NCBI GenBank assembly: GCA_021770245.1
Contig: JAETRI010000001.1
Span: 62,001-126,000 of the forward strand
Length of the DNA stretch: 64,000 bases
Source of the DNA: Lachnospiraceae bacterium
GTDB taxonomy: Bacteria; Bacillota; Clostridia; Lachnospirales; Lachnospiraceae
Direction: 5' to 3'
Positions 6,625 to 14,984 of the stretch are shown here, piece by piece. A program made the position numbers and the translations under genes. The notes under the pieces were generated by a model. The model did no database searches. It was not told the DNA's origin and saw nothing but the letters and a program-made list of their open reading frames with translations. How positions within the stretch are numbered: position 1 is the stretch's first letter; every line of letters begins with the position of its first letter.

Positions 6625-8963
6625 TGATAAGTTTTGGTACAAAAGCGGAAACCCTTGCTAGATTAGAAGGGAATACTAAGCAGGCACTCGTCTTACCCCA
6701 GGTAAGCTTCTGCATTGCCCAATGGCAGGAAAATCAAGGCCAAATCCTGGATACCGTTATAGCAAAATTCAAGGATCGGAGCCTGGTGGTCAGAAGCAGC
6801 GCTATAAATGAGGATACTGCCGAAGAGTCAAAGGCAGGACAGTATACTTCAGTAATCGATGTCAAAACACGCCAGGAAATTATCGATGCCGTTAATACAG
6901 TATCTGCTTCCTATCAAAATAGAAATGAAAAGGATCAGATATTGATCCAACCTATGCTGCAACACGTAATTTCCTCAGGAGTTGCATTTACCCTTGACCC
7001 CAATACCTTGGGAAATTATTATGTCATTAACTATGACGATATCACCGGATCAACAGAATCTGTTACCTCCGGTTCTTCCGAAAAAACGAAACTGCAGTAT
7101 GTCTTTAAAGGATACCGTTCCCCCAATGATCCCTTTATCTCTAAATTATGTGATACTTTAAGGGAACTGGAGGGACTGTTCGGACAGCCTAATTTGGACG
7201 TCGAGTTTGCAATGGACTCCGACAAAATATTATATATCTTTCAGGTACGTCCATTATGTGTTGCGAAGCAGCAGGTTTTACTGGAGGAGCAAAATAAATA
7301 TCTTCAGGATATCAGCCAAAAAATCGAGCGTGAAAACTGTGAAAAACCATTTTTATATGGTAAAAAAACAGTGTACGGGATTATGCCCGATTGGAACCCT
7401 GCAGAAATCATAGGGGTGCGTCCAAAACCCTTAGCCTTATCCTTGTATAAAGAAATTGTCACTGATAATATTTGGGCATATCAAAGAGATAATTATGGGT
7501 ACCGCAACCTTAGAAGCTTTCCTCTCATGATTGATTTTTACGGTCTGCCTTATATTGATGTAAGAGTAAGTTTTAATTCCTTCATACCGGCGCAGCTAAA
7601 TCCGGAGACCGCAGAGAAACTGGTTACTTATTATTTAAAAAAATTATATCAGCACCCCGATCTCCATGATAAAATCGAGTTTGATATCGCTTTTACCTGC
7701 TATACACCCGACCTGCCGGATCGGATTAAATGCCTGTATGATTATGGTTTCTCTAATAAAGAAATCACAGAAATTATGGATTCCCTCAGGAATGTGACAA
7801 ATACGATTATAGATAACGAGGAAGGGCTCTGGAAGAAAGATTATCGCAAAATCCAGACACTGGAAGAACGATACCGGGAGATCACGGAAAGCAGCTTAGA
7901 TAACGTTTCGAAAATATATTGGCTCATAGAAGATTGTAAGCGCTACGGGACTCTTCCTTTTGCCGGCTTGGCAAGGGCCGGATTTATAGCGGTTCAACTC
8001 CTGAAATCCCTGGTAAATATGGAAATTTTATCCGAAGAAGAATACCAGGAATTCATGGGTGAATTGAACACAGTCAGCTCTATTATGAAGAGAGACAAGC
8101 GTGAAATGTCCAAAAAGGCGTTTCTTACTAAATATGGGCATCTACGCCCCGGAACCTATGATATCTGTTCCAGAAGATATGACGAAGCGGAGGACGTATA
8201 TTTTGACTGGGAAAACGAGTGGACTCAGAATATAGATGGAGAAACGGCAGCGAAAGGAACACCTTTTAAAATCTCCCTTACACAGATAAAAAAATTAAAT
8301 GCTTTGTTAAAAGAGCATGGCATGGCCGACGATATATTAGGTTTCTTCCACTTTATAAAAACAGCAATTGAAGGGCGGGAATACGCTAAATTTGTGTTTA
8401 CCAAAAGCCTAAGCGAGGCAATCCGCCTGTTCGGACAATTAGGAAAAGAAAACGACTTATCAGAAGAAGAGTGTGCGTATTCCGATATTAATATTATTTC
8501 CGAATTATATGCTTCAAGTATGAATTGCAGGGATATACTGCTAAACTCTATACAAAAAGGAAAAGAAAAATATCGGATAACCAAATGTATGGTACTTCCG
8601 CCTCTTATTTTTCATGCTGATGACATTTACTGTTTCCGTTTTATGGATACTCAGCCTAACTATATCACCTTAAAACAGGTGTTGGGAGAAGTATATGAAA
8701 TACGGCCCGAAACAGAATATGATCTGTCAGGTAAAATTGTCTTAATGGAGAGTGCGGATCCCGGTTATGACTGGATCTTTTCCCATAAAATTATTGGCTT
8801 TATCACCAAGTATGGCGGTGCGAACTCTCATATGGCGATCCGTGCGAACGAACTGCAGATTCCCGCAGTAATCGGAACCGGAGAAAGCTTATATGAAAAC
8901 ATTAAAAAAGCTAAAGTGATACAGATAGACGCCGCAGGAAGAAGGATTGATGTGTTGAAATGA
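6624..8963 (+). CDS. PEP-synthase-like enzyme, probable L-glutamine kinase (Cj1418-type)
   Basis: 779 residues. The N-terminal ATP-grasp-like domain carries LVVRSSAINEDTAEESKAGQ (from residue 54), typical of PEP/pyruvate-binding enzymes. The C-terminal swivelling domain has the phospho-histidine segment GGANSHMAIRANELQIPAVIG with His at about 736. The middle region is divergent from true PEP synthases, and the length and late His agree with C. jejuni Cj1418, which phosphorylates the amide nitrogen of L-glutamine, the first step of MeOPN synthesis. The reaction is inferred from architecture and neighbours. ATG at 6624 follows GGAGAACTATA; an in-frame GTG at 6609 is inside the previous gene and less likely. 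Confidence 0.85.
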   Translation: MISFGTKAETLARLEGNTKQALVLPQVSFCIAQWQENQGQILDTVIAKFKDRSLVVRSSAINEDTAEESKAGQYTSVIDVKTRQEIIDAVNTVSASYQNRNEKDQILIQPMLQHVISSGVAFTLDPNTLGNYYVINYDDITGSTESVTSGSSEKTKLQYVFKGYRSPNDPFISKLCDTLRELEGLFGQPNLDVEFAMDSDKILYIFQVRPLCVAKQQVLLEEQNKYLQDISQKIERENCEKPFLYGKKTVYGIMPDWNPAEIIGVRPKPLALSLYKEIVTDNIWAYQRDNYGYRNLRSFPLMIDFYGLPYIDVRVSFNSFIPAQLNPETAEKLVTYYLKKLYQHPDLHDKIEFDIAFTCYTPDLPDRIKCLYDYGFSNKEITEIMDSLRNVTNTIIDNEEGLWKKDYRKIQTLEERYREITESSLDNVSKIYWLIEDCKRYGTLPFAGLARAGFIAVQLLKSLVNMEILSEEEYQEFMGELNTVSSIMKRDKREMSKKAFLTKYGHLRPGTYDICSRRYDEAEDVYFDWENEWTQNIDGETAAKGTPFKISLTQIKKLNALLKEHGMADDILGFFHFIKTAIEGREYAKFVFTKSLSEAIRLFGQLGKENDLSEEECAYSDINIISELYASSMNCRDILLNSIQKGKEKYRITKCMVLPPLIFHADDIYCFRFMDTQPNYITLKQVLGEVYEIRPETEYDLSGKIVLMESADPGYDWIFSHKIIGFITKYGGANSHMAIRANELQIPAVIGTGESLYENIKKAKVIQIDAAGRRIDVLK

Positions 8964-9568
8964 AAAAAATAATCTACAGCCAAAGAGTTGAAGTGGTGGA
9001 AAGCTATAGAGAACGTCGGGATTGCGCAGATCAGATGATTCCCCGATTGATAGAGTCCTGCGGGTATATCCCCCTGCCAATGCCCAATGTGATTGAAAAT
9101 AAAAAGAACTACCTTCGGGAACTGCAGCCTGACGGAATTATTTTAACCGGTGGAAACAGTCTCCAAAAATGGGGGGGGACTGCATTTGAACGCGATATAA
9201 CGGATCGGATTCTGATCGAATATGCAGTAGATAACAGTCTTCCTCTCTATGGATTTTGTCGTGGGATGCAGTCCATACTAGACTATTTTGGATGCGAACT
9301 AACGCAGGTGCAAGGTCATGTGGCGGTAAGGCATATGCTATATAATTCCAAAGGAGAAACCGGAATTCAAACAAACAGTTTTCACAATCAGGCATGCTTT
9401 GCAAAGGATGTCAAAAACCCTCTTATGGTGATAGCCTGTACTTCCGATGGCATAGCCGAATGGGTCAGGCACGAAACGTTACCTATAGAAGCTACCATGT
9501 GGCACCCCGAAAGAGAAAATCCTTTTTCCGCCGCCGATATAAAAAGGATTCAAAATTTGTTTCAATAA
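8960..9568 (+). CDS. Class I glutamine amidotransferase-like hydrolase, probable gamma-glutamyl-CDP-amidate hydrolase (Cj1417-type)
   Basis: 202 residues of the peptidase C26 / gamma-glutamyl hydrolase fold. The nucleophile elbow LYGFCRGMQ places Cys at 100, and MWHPERE gives His182 and Glu184, completing a Cys-His-Glu triad. In the MeOPN pathway this enzyme (Cj1417) cleaves the glutamyl group from gamma-glutamyl-CDP-amidate to release cytidine diphosphoramidate. It overlaps the kinase stop by 4 nt (ATGA). The coding strand has an uninterrupted G8 tract at 9171-9178 (codons 71-73), a possible slippage site. Function is assigned from motif plus neighbours. Confidence 0.85.
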   Translation: MKKIIYSQRVEVVESYRERRDCADQMIPRLIESCGYIPLPMPNVIENKKNYLRELQPDGIILTGGNSLQKWGGTAFERDITDRILIEYAVDNSLPLYGFCRGMQSILDYFGCELTQVQGHVAVRHMLYNSKGETGIQTNSFHNQACFAKDVKNPLMVIACTSDGIAEWVRHETLPIEATMWHPERENPFSAADIKRIQNLFQ

Positions 9569-9581
9569 AGGAGAAAAGCAG

Positions 9582-10364
9582 ATGAAGGTAATCATTTTAG
9601 CAGCCGGACAGGGAACGAGGCTCCGTCCACTGACCGATGAGTGTCCCAAATGTATGGTCAAGGTTAATGGAATCAGCATTATAGACCGCCAGATTACAAC
9701 AATGAAAAATTGCGGAATCCGTGAAGAAGATATCTATATTGTATCCGGATATTGTGGCGATGTATTGGAGAAACACTTTATGGGCCGTGGTATTCACTTC
9801 ATTCCCAACACACAATATGAAACCACAAATATGGTGTGTTCTCTGATGTGTACGTCAGAGATTATGGCCAATGAGGAAGACATTATTGTTTCTTATGGCG
9901 ATATTATTTATGATGAAACCGTATTCCGCAAAATATTGGACGTGCAGAGCAATTTGTCCGTTATAGTTGATGACGGCTGGTATGAATATTGGTCAGCCCG
10001 GTGTGAAAATCCATTGGACGATGCAGAAACGCTCGTATATGACCAGGAGGATAATCTAATAGAAATCGGTCAGAAAACTACAGACCTGGCCAAAGTACAG
10101 TCGCAATATATCGGATTAATGAGATACCAGAAGCAAGGTGTCGGGGAAGTGCTTGATCTGGCCAGGGACGCTGAAAACAGGACGAAAAATGGCATGCAGC
10201 TGTGGCGCACCATACGTCCCTATCAGAAAATGTATATGACCGACCTGCTGCAGGGCCTGATCGATGAAGGCCATGTATTAAAGGCTGTCCATATTAACCG
10301 TGGCTGGTATGAAGTAGATGACTATGAGGATTTGAAACTTGCGGAAAAACAACTCGCAGAGTAA
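9582..10364 (+). CDS. Sugar/choline-type nucleotidyltransferase, probable CTP:phosphoglutamine cytidylyltransferase (Cj1416-type)
   Basis: 260 residues. The N-terminus MKVIILAAGQGTRLRPLTDE with following CPKCMVKVNG is the nucleotide-binding signature of the NTP-transferase fold, with the conserved Lys near residue 23. Asp residues for metal binding lie in SYGDIIYD and in the C-terminal WYEVDDYED. Such proteins are often named LicC or RmlA-like, but in the MeOPN set Cj1416 joins CMP to L-glutamine phosphate. A separate, better LicC candidate exists at 37562 beside a choline kinase, which supports a different substrate here. AAAGGAG lies 10 nt before the ATG. Confidence 0.82.
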   Translation: MKVIILAAGQGTRLRPLTDECPKCMVKVNGISIIDRQITTMKNCGIREEDIYIVSGYCGDVLEKHFMGRGIHFIPNTQYETTNMVCSLMCTSEIMANEEDIIVSYGDIIYDETVFRKILDVQSNLSVIVDDGWYEYWSARCENPLDDAETLVYDQEDNLIEIGQKTTDLAKVQSQYIGLMRYQKQGVGEVLDLARDAENRTKNGMQLWRTIRPYQKMYMTDLLQGLIDEGHVLKAVHINRGWYEVDDYEDLKLAEKQLAE

Positions 10365-10375
10365 AGGAGAACGAA

Positions 10376-11143
10376 ATGAAGCATGGAGATTTTACGGAGC
10401 TGGCAAAATTTTATATTGACAGGCCTGGATATTCCCTTGAATTACTGAGTTTTATCAGAGATCATATTGCAGCGGTACTCGGCGTCAGCCACGTTACGGC
10501 TGCAGATGTGGGCGCCGGTACAGGAAAATTAACGGAAAACCTCGCGCAGATTGGAATAACCGGTTTTGCGGTAGAGCCAAACGACGCTATGAGAGCGGAA
10601 GGAATGAAACTATTTGACGGAAAGAATACCTTCACATGGAGCAAGGGTGCGGCAGAAGCAACCAATCTGCCGGATCATTGTGTTGACTGGGTGCTCATGG
10701 GCTCCTCTTTCCACTGGGCGGATGCCCCCGTGGCAATGAAAGAATTCAAGCGAATTTTAAAGCCCAACGGATTTTTTACAGCAATCTGGAATCCCCGAAA
10801 CATTGAATCAAGTGAATTACATCAGAAAATCGAAGATGCCGTATATCATGAAATCCCCCACATGAAGCGTGTTTCTTCCGGGAAATCCATCACCACCGAA
10901 CAGATGCGGGAACGAATCGGTCAAGAATATAAATGCCCTTTGATTTTTATGGAATGCGAGCACGAGGAAATTATGAGTAAGGACCGCTATATGAATATTT
11001 GGCGTTCCGTGAATGATATACAGGTACAGGCTGGTGAAGAAGGATTTAAAAGGATTTTAGATAATATCGAAATAATCCTACGGGACTATCAGGAGATAGC
11101 AGTACCGTATAAATCTAGGGCGTGGACAGTCCAATTAATTTAA
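10376..11143 (+). CDS. Class I SAM-dependent methyltransferase, probable phosphoramidate O-methyltransferase
   Basis: 255 residues. The SAM-binding motif I is TAADVGAGTGKLTENLAQ near residues 42-59, and an acidic strand end GFAVEPND follows, as in class I methyltransferases of the ubiE/trans-aconitate type. A post-motif DWVLMGSSFHWAD fits motif II. It is the last gene of the six-gene operon, 11 nt after the cytidylyltransferase, with AAAGGAGAACGAA before the ATG. In C. jejuni the corresponding step adds the O-methyl group of MeOPN. The substrate is inferred by position. Confidence 0.82.
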   Translation: MKHGDFTELAKFYIDRPGYSLELLSFIRDHIAAVLGVSHVTAADVGAGTGKLTENLAQIGITGFAVEPNDAMRAEGMKLFDGKNTFTWSKGAAEATNLPDHCVDWVLMGSSFHWADAPVAMKEFKRILKPNGFFTAIWNPRNIESSELHQKIEDAVYHEIPHMKRVSSGKSITTEQMRERIGQEYKCPLIFMECEHEEIMSKDRYMNIWRSVNDIQVQAGEEGFKRILDNIEIILRDYQEIAVPYKSRAWTVQLI

Positions 11144-11267
11144 TTTACCCAAACTTCCCACCGTAAAAGCCTTTAGCAGAATGGTTATCTGATACAAAAT
11201 ATTCAAGGAAAGAAGAGGAAGGCTTGCTTTGGCATAGATCCTGTGGTTCTCTTTTCATAAATTTTTA
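11144..11267. other. Short gap after the phosphoramidate operon
   Basis: AT-rich spacer. I see no convincing terminator or reading frame in it. Confidence 0.4.
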
Positions 11268-11296
11268 TTGCAGGGAATAGTATCTGATGTTATGAT
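11268..11296 (+). promoter_or_regulatory. Candidate promoter of the PIN toxin-antitoxin pair
   Basis: TTGCAG (11268-11273), a 17-nt spacer and TATGAT (11291-11296), 32 nt before the antitoxin ATG, whose ribosome-binding site is GCAGGAGGAAG. Confidence 0.6.
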
Positions 11297-11328
11297 TAGT
11301 AATATGAAAGGCAGGAGGAAGTGTATCT

Positions 11329-11535
11329 ATGATGGGTTATTATGATGGAACTGCAGTTCAAGTGAAAGAGCCGTTACAAATGAATCAAAAGGTTATTGTA
11401 ATTCCGATAGAAGATGGTATGGATTTAGGAGAATCAGCCGCAGGAGGACTTCATAAGTATGCTAATCCTTCCCTAATTGAGCAGGAAAAGGATGCATGGA
11501 GAAAGGCGGCGATCAAAAAAAATGCGAGGGAATAA
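11329..11535 (+). CDS. Antitoxin of a PIN-domain toxin-antitoxin pair
   Basis: 68 residues with an N-terminal beta strand segment (YYDGTAVQVKEPLQMNQKV) resembling DUF104/AF2212-like antitoxins and a C-terminal tail rich in charge (NPSLIEQEKDAWRKAA) that would bind the toxin. It overlaps the PIN toxin start by 14 nt, the normal antitoxin-first arrangement. The family label is tentative because the protein is short. It sits at the edge of a decayed mobile region, a common place for such pairs. Confidence 0.65.
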   Translation: MMGYYDGTAVQVKEPLQMNQKVIVIPIEDGMDLGESAAGGLHKYANPSLIEQEKDAWRKAAIKKNARE

Positions 11536-11908
11536 TTGCATATTGGATGCAAATGCAGTGCTGAGATTTTTGCTCCAGGATAATGAAAAGCAGTTTCAGC
11601 AGATTAGAACAATCGTCCAAAGCAAAAGCTGTTACGTAACATTGGAGGTATTGGCAGAAGTCTGCTATGTATTAGAAGGTGTGTATCAGGTTACAAGAGA
11701 GGATATTGCAAGTAATTTTCGTAAATTGAATAATGATGTGGTTATTCTTAATGCGGATATATTGCTTCGAGGATTGGAAATATTTTACAAGACTCCCAAA
11801 CTTGATTTTGTGGACTGCCTTTTGTATGGTTATAAATGGGAAAAAGGTATTGATGTTATTACTTTTGATAAAAAGTTGCAAAGATGCTTAGATGAGGTAT
11901 GTCTGTAA
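11522..11908 (+). CDS. PIN-domain ribonuclease toxin
   Basis: 128 residues. The acidic residues of the PIN active site are visible: LDANAVLRFLL (Asp near the N-terminus), LEVLAEVCYVLE (Glu), DFVDCLLYG (Asp) and DVITFDKKLQR (Asp). VapC-type toxins of this fold cleave RNA such as initiator tRNA. The ATG at 11522 lies inside the antitoxin 3' end; an upstream in-frame start would extend the protein with a lysine/arginine-rich stretch and is not supported by a ribosome-binding site. Confidence 0.8.
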   Translation: MRGNNCILDANAVLRFLLQDNEKQFQQIRTIVQSKSCYVTLEVLAEVCYVLEGVYQVTREDIASNFRKLNNDVVILNADILLRGLEIFYKTPKLDFVDCLLYGYKWEKGIDVITFDKKLQRCLDEVCL

Positions 11909-12059
11909 TTATGGCAGACAACCCGTTCCGGAGGAACGGATGCCGGAAATCCGGACCTCCGGAATGGCGGTAAACAGTAGATAGATTCTTTCCAAGATTA
12001 GTTGAATTCGGTGTAGAAGAGTTCATGGAACAATACTTTTGCCTTTAGTGAGGATCAGT
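11909..12059. other. Non-coding stretch with GC-rich hairpins and a possible transposition-gene tail
   Basis: Short palindromes around CGTTCCGGAGGAACG and CCGGAAATCCGG lie at about 11928-11975. A reading frame ending VEEFMEQYFCL-stop at about 12048 just precedes the 22-bp repeats and could be the tail of a transposition gene, but it is too short to identify. Confidence 0.3.
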
Positions 12060-12147
12060 GATCTCCATCCCCGCGATCGCTGATCTAAATCTCCGTGACA
12101 AATGATCTATTTATCCGTAAACAATGATCTATTCATGCGGAATATAC
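12060..12147. mobile_element. IS21-like terminus: four 22-bp tandem repeats
   Basis: Four degenerate units start with GATCT at 12060, 12082, 12104 and 12126, an exact 22-bp period (for example GATCTATTTATCCGTAAACA). IS21-family elements carry multiple terminal repeats of this kind. The array abuts the point where homology of the adjacent neuB fragment stops, as expected for an element end inserted into that gene. No istA or istB gene remains, so this is a solo end or deletion relic. Confidence 0.5.
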
Positions 12148-12320
12148 AATTTTTCTTTTGATACTGCGCCTTTTCAACATCCTGCCGTATGATTTTCTCA
12201 GTTTTCCAAATTCTGAAACTTTACGACATCCGCGCCGGCATACTTCGCTGCCTCACAGAGTTTCAGTGCAGTCTTGAGACTGCCGTTATGGTTTACATCA
12301 GCCTCTGCGATTACAAGCAC
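12146..12320 (-). pseudogene. Truncated, frameshifted second copy of neuB
   Basis: Reading from a GTG at 12320 gives VLVIAEADVNHNGSLK and then AGADVVKFQ, closely matching the start of the intact NeuB at 13969-14970. One extra base after KFQ shifts the frame and creates a stop at 12198; in the other frame homology goes on as WKTEKIIRQDVEKAQYQK until about 12147. There the sequence changes to the 22-bp repeats. So this is the 5' remnant of a nonulosonate synthase gene cut by a mobile element, and the window once held two neuB genes or received one from a related cluster. Confidence 0.8.
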
Positions 12321-12339
12321 GTTTTCCCTATTACTATAT

Positions 12340-13005
12340 CTATTTATCCGCTCTTGCAATAATTTGTTCAATGGTCTCTCCATTATCTGTGTATAGTATC
12401 GTATCCACCTCTATGTTTTTAAACCCAGTTTCCTCCAGCGTCTGCCTGATCTCCAGGCAGTCCGTAAAATGAGTTTTACCCACATCACATAACTCTATAT
12501 TATTTATTTCAGTCCACGTATTTTCATCAATTTGATTCCCTGTACCATATCCGCTCGTCTTCTTTCCAAACTGTGCTGTCAACAACTTGCCGTTCGGTCT
12601 TAAAATGCGATACACCTCCTGATACATTTTTTTGATTTCATTTGTTGAATTCATGGCAATACAGTAATTATCAACAACAGCATCAAAAAAATTATCATTA
12701 TATGGAGTCTCCAATGCATCACATACTGTAAATTGTGCCTCCAAGTGCTCTTTTCGCATTCTCGCTTCCGTGTTTTTTACCGCTGATGGTGCTCCATCGA
12801 ATGCGTACGTATCAAATCCCTCCCTGGCTAAATACCAAGCATGGGCGCCTCCTCCACATCCATAATCCAAAATTTTTAATGCTGATCTGTCCGGCACTTT
12901 ATAAAAATTACGCGCTACAAAACGAATTACATACTCTGCCGGATACTGCCCCCATTGTTTGTCCGCATGTATAGCTTCCCAGTGAAAATCGATAGATTGA
13001 TTCAT
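12340..13005 (-). CDS. Class I SAM-dependent methyltransferase
   Basis: 221 residues. Motif I is ILDYGCGGGAHAWYLAREGF near residues 44-63, with the acidic YAFDGAPSA after it and a CDALETPYNDNFFDAVVDN motif II region. GGAGAGAAA precedes the ATG. The gene ends 20 nt before the neuB remnant, so both once formed part of a nonulosonate operon in which this enzyme could methylate a sugar or its precursor. Its target is unknown. It is intact although both flanks are decayed. Confidence 0.78.
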   Translation of the reverse strand: MNQSIDFHWEAIHADKQWGQYPAEYVIRFVARNFYKVPDRSALKILDYGCGGGAHAWYLAREGFDTYAFDGAPSAVKNTEARMRKEHLEAQFTVCDALETPYNDNFFDAVVDNYCIAMNSTNEIKKMYQEVYRILRPNGKLLTAQFGKKTSGYGTGNQIDENTWTEINNIELCDVGKTHFTDCLEIRQTLEETGFKNIEVDTILYTDNGETIEQIIARADK

Positions 13006-13052
13006 TTTCTCTCCTCTCTGCGCCCAATGTGCTTTCCCTGTCTACAAAAATA

Positions 13053-13624
13053 TTATTTCATCCATGCTGTCTTAACAGTGGATATCGTTTTCGTGACAAG
13101 CACGAACTCATTATAGGAATAAAAATCGGGATTTATCTTTTCTCCGTTTACCATCTTTAAGACCAATTCCAGTAAATTAACTCCAGCCGTATGCGTTACC
13201 GGATATCCTCCTCCAAATCAGGGATTTAAGTCTATTATATAATATTGTTTATTTATAGCTAACACATCGCAATCTAAGTTTCCGATATGCCCAAGCACTT
13301 CTGCCATCCTTATCATGAACTGTGCCAAATGCTCCTCTTTCACCGTATATGACTTATCCGTTTCCCTCTTCTCATGAAAATTTTTCTCTTAATAACGCAC
13401 CGGACCGGCCTCCTTTCAAAGGAATTGAATATGTCAATGCCATATTCCTGCGGCAAGATATTTCTGGATCATGAGTCCCTCGTTGAAATTTGCGTTCAGC
13501 TGCTCCATATTATCTACTACTGTGGTACTCGCACTTCCATTTCCATAGACAGGTTTGCAGGTAACCGAGAATTCTATCTTTCCCTGCAGCAGATCCCTTT
13601 TGAAATCATGTATATCTGTATAGG
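13053..13624 (-). pseudogene. Decayed ATP-grasp ligase gene
   Basis: Three overlapping frames together spell an ATP-grasp protein: CKPVYGNGSASTTVVDNMEQ, then after a frameshift YGIDIFNSFERRPVRCVIKR, then after another shift GHIGNLDCDVLAINKQYYII and DLNP-stop-FGGGYPVTHTAGVN. The expected arginine of the DLNPRFGGGYP motif is a TGA stop, one base from CGA. The C-terminus ends at 13053. Intact relatives in polysaccharide loci join amino acids or similar groups to sugars or peptides. The 5' end is lost and joined to an antitoxin fragment. Confidence 0.8.
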
Positions 13625-13711
13625 TTAAAAGGACCGGAAACCCATTTCATCGCACATCTCATCAAGCTGTCTTTTCATCCCATCATCGAATCGAAGGCTT
13701 ACCGTAGTCAT
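13625..13711 (-). pseudogene. N-terminal fragment of a DinJ/RelB-type antitoxin
   Basis: 28 codons beginning MTTVSLRFDDGMKRQLDEMC, a typical DinJ/RelB ribbon-helix-helix start, then a stop soon after DEMGF. AAAGGAAGTGACAGC precedes the ATG. The rest of the antitoxin and its toxin are missing and the frame runs into the decayed ATP-grasp gene, pointing to a deletion joint. Confidence 0.65.
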
Positions 13712-13968
13712 GCTGTCACTTCCTTTCTGTTTCTATCATAATATAGATTAAAGCAGAATGCAACAATATCCATTCAAATCCTTTCAAATTGTACGGTGTC
13801 TATATCATATGAAAAATAAAAGATATTATGCAGTTTTTGATTCTCAGTCGGTGTGGGGAACCTTGCCTCTGAGGTACGGCAATCCATGACGATACCCTCG
13901 CAGTTTTATGAGTCCACTTTACACATTTCAAGTCAAATGTGCGTAAAACGTTGATTTCCTTTGATAAA
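13712..13968. other. Gap without a recognisable gene
   Basis: AT-rich sequence upstream of the antitoxin remnant and downstream of neuB. I see no gene, and no clear terminator for the neuB operon. Confidence 0.4.
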
Positions 13969-14970
13969 TTACAGCTCTATTCCTTCATCTACATCATAAT
14001 TTTTTCCAGCTCTCGTACCGATTACTACATCCCATTTATTACATGGCAATCCTGAGTCATTACGTTTAACACAAATATCATCTTCAGTAATCAACTGACC
14101 AGTATTTATTCTATGTTTTGCAACAATTCTCTTTAAAACAACTTTTGAGATTTCTTTTTCAACGTTTGTTGCTTCTTTTTTTCCGTTACCCATAGATACT
14201 TCAATATTTCTTATCTCTTTAACCAAAGAAGCAAATTCCTCAGGACTTGAACTTGCCAAATGATCTGGACCATACATATTTTTATCTAAAGTAAAATGTT
14301 TTTCAATAACACATGCGCCCATAGCTACAGCTGCAATTGAAACTATATTTCCTAATGTATGATCCGAATAACCAACGGGGAATTTAAATGCCTCTTTTAT
14401 TGTGTTCATAGCATTAAGGTTTACATTCTCGAAAGCACAAGGATAACTGGTTGTACAATGAAGTAATGTAATATCAGTTGTGCCACCTTCTTTAAGTGCC
14501 TGGACTGAAATATCAATATCAGCTAGAGAACTCATACCTGTACTTAAAATTACAGGCAATTTCTTGCTCCCCATATATCTCAAATATGATACATTTCCAA
14601 TCTCTCCAGATCCTATTTTAATGAAAGGTATCCCTAATTCTATCAAAAAATCCAAACTTTCGGGATCATCCGCAGTAGAAGCAAATGTGATCCCTATCGA
14701 ATCACAATATTCTTTAACTTTTCTAAACTCATCATATGTAAGTTCAAGCTTCTTTAACATATCAAACTGAGACTCTGATTTCCCGGTATTGTCTTTTTGA
14801 TATTCGGCCTGAGCCACATTTTGTGTAATTATATTCTCTGTTTTCCAAGTCTGAAATTTTACAACATCGGCTCCCGCTTCTTTAGCTACCTTACAAAGTT
14901 TATATGCCAAATTCACATCACCGTTGTGGTTAACACCTGCTTCAGCGATGATTAAACATCTATTATACAT
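13969..14970 (-). CDS. neuB: N-acetylneuraminate/legionaminate synthase (NeuB family)
   Basis: 333 residues. The N-terminal TIM barrel starts CLIIAEAGVNHNGD with GADVVKFQTWKTEN, both diagnostic of NeuB, and contains IKIGSGEIGN, STGMSSLADI and HCTTSYPC. The C-terminal SAF (antifreeze-like) domain follows from about residue 275. It condenses PEP with a 2-acetamido hexose to form a nonulosonic acid. The ATG at 14970 has GAGAGG spaced 6 nt; an upstream in-frame TTG is less likely. It is the last gene of the operon that includes neuC and neuA. Neu5Ac and legionaminate synthases cannot be parted by eye, but a legB-like gene upstream favours legionaminate-like products. Confidence 0.9.
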   Translation of the reverse strand: MYNRCLIIAEAGVNHNGDVNLAYKLCKVAKEAGADVVKFQTWKTENIITQNVAQAEYQKDNTGKSESQFDMLKKLELTYDEFRKVKEYCDSIGITFASTADDPESLDFLIELGIPFIKIGSGEIGNVSYLRYMGSKKLPVILSTGMSSLADIDISVQALKEGGTTDITLLHCTTSYPCAFENVNLNAMNTIKEAFKFPVGYSDHTLGNIVSIAAVAMGACVIEKHFTLDKNMYGPDHLASSSPEEFASLVKEIRNIEVSMGNGKKEATNVEKEISKVVLKRIVAKHRINTGQLITEDDICVKRNDSGLPCNKWDVVIGTRAGKNYDVDEGIEL

Positions 14971-14984
14971 AAGCAACCTCTCTA

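Noticed and set aside
12060-12147. 22-bp tandem repeats as a CRISPR array
   Set aside because: The units are directly joined with no unique spacers, are degenerate, and number only four.
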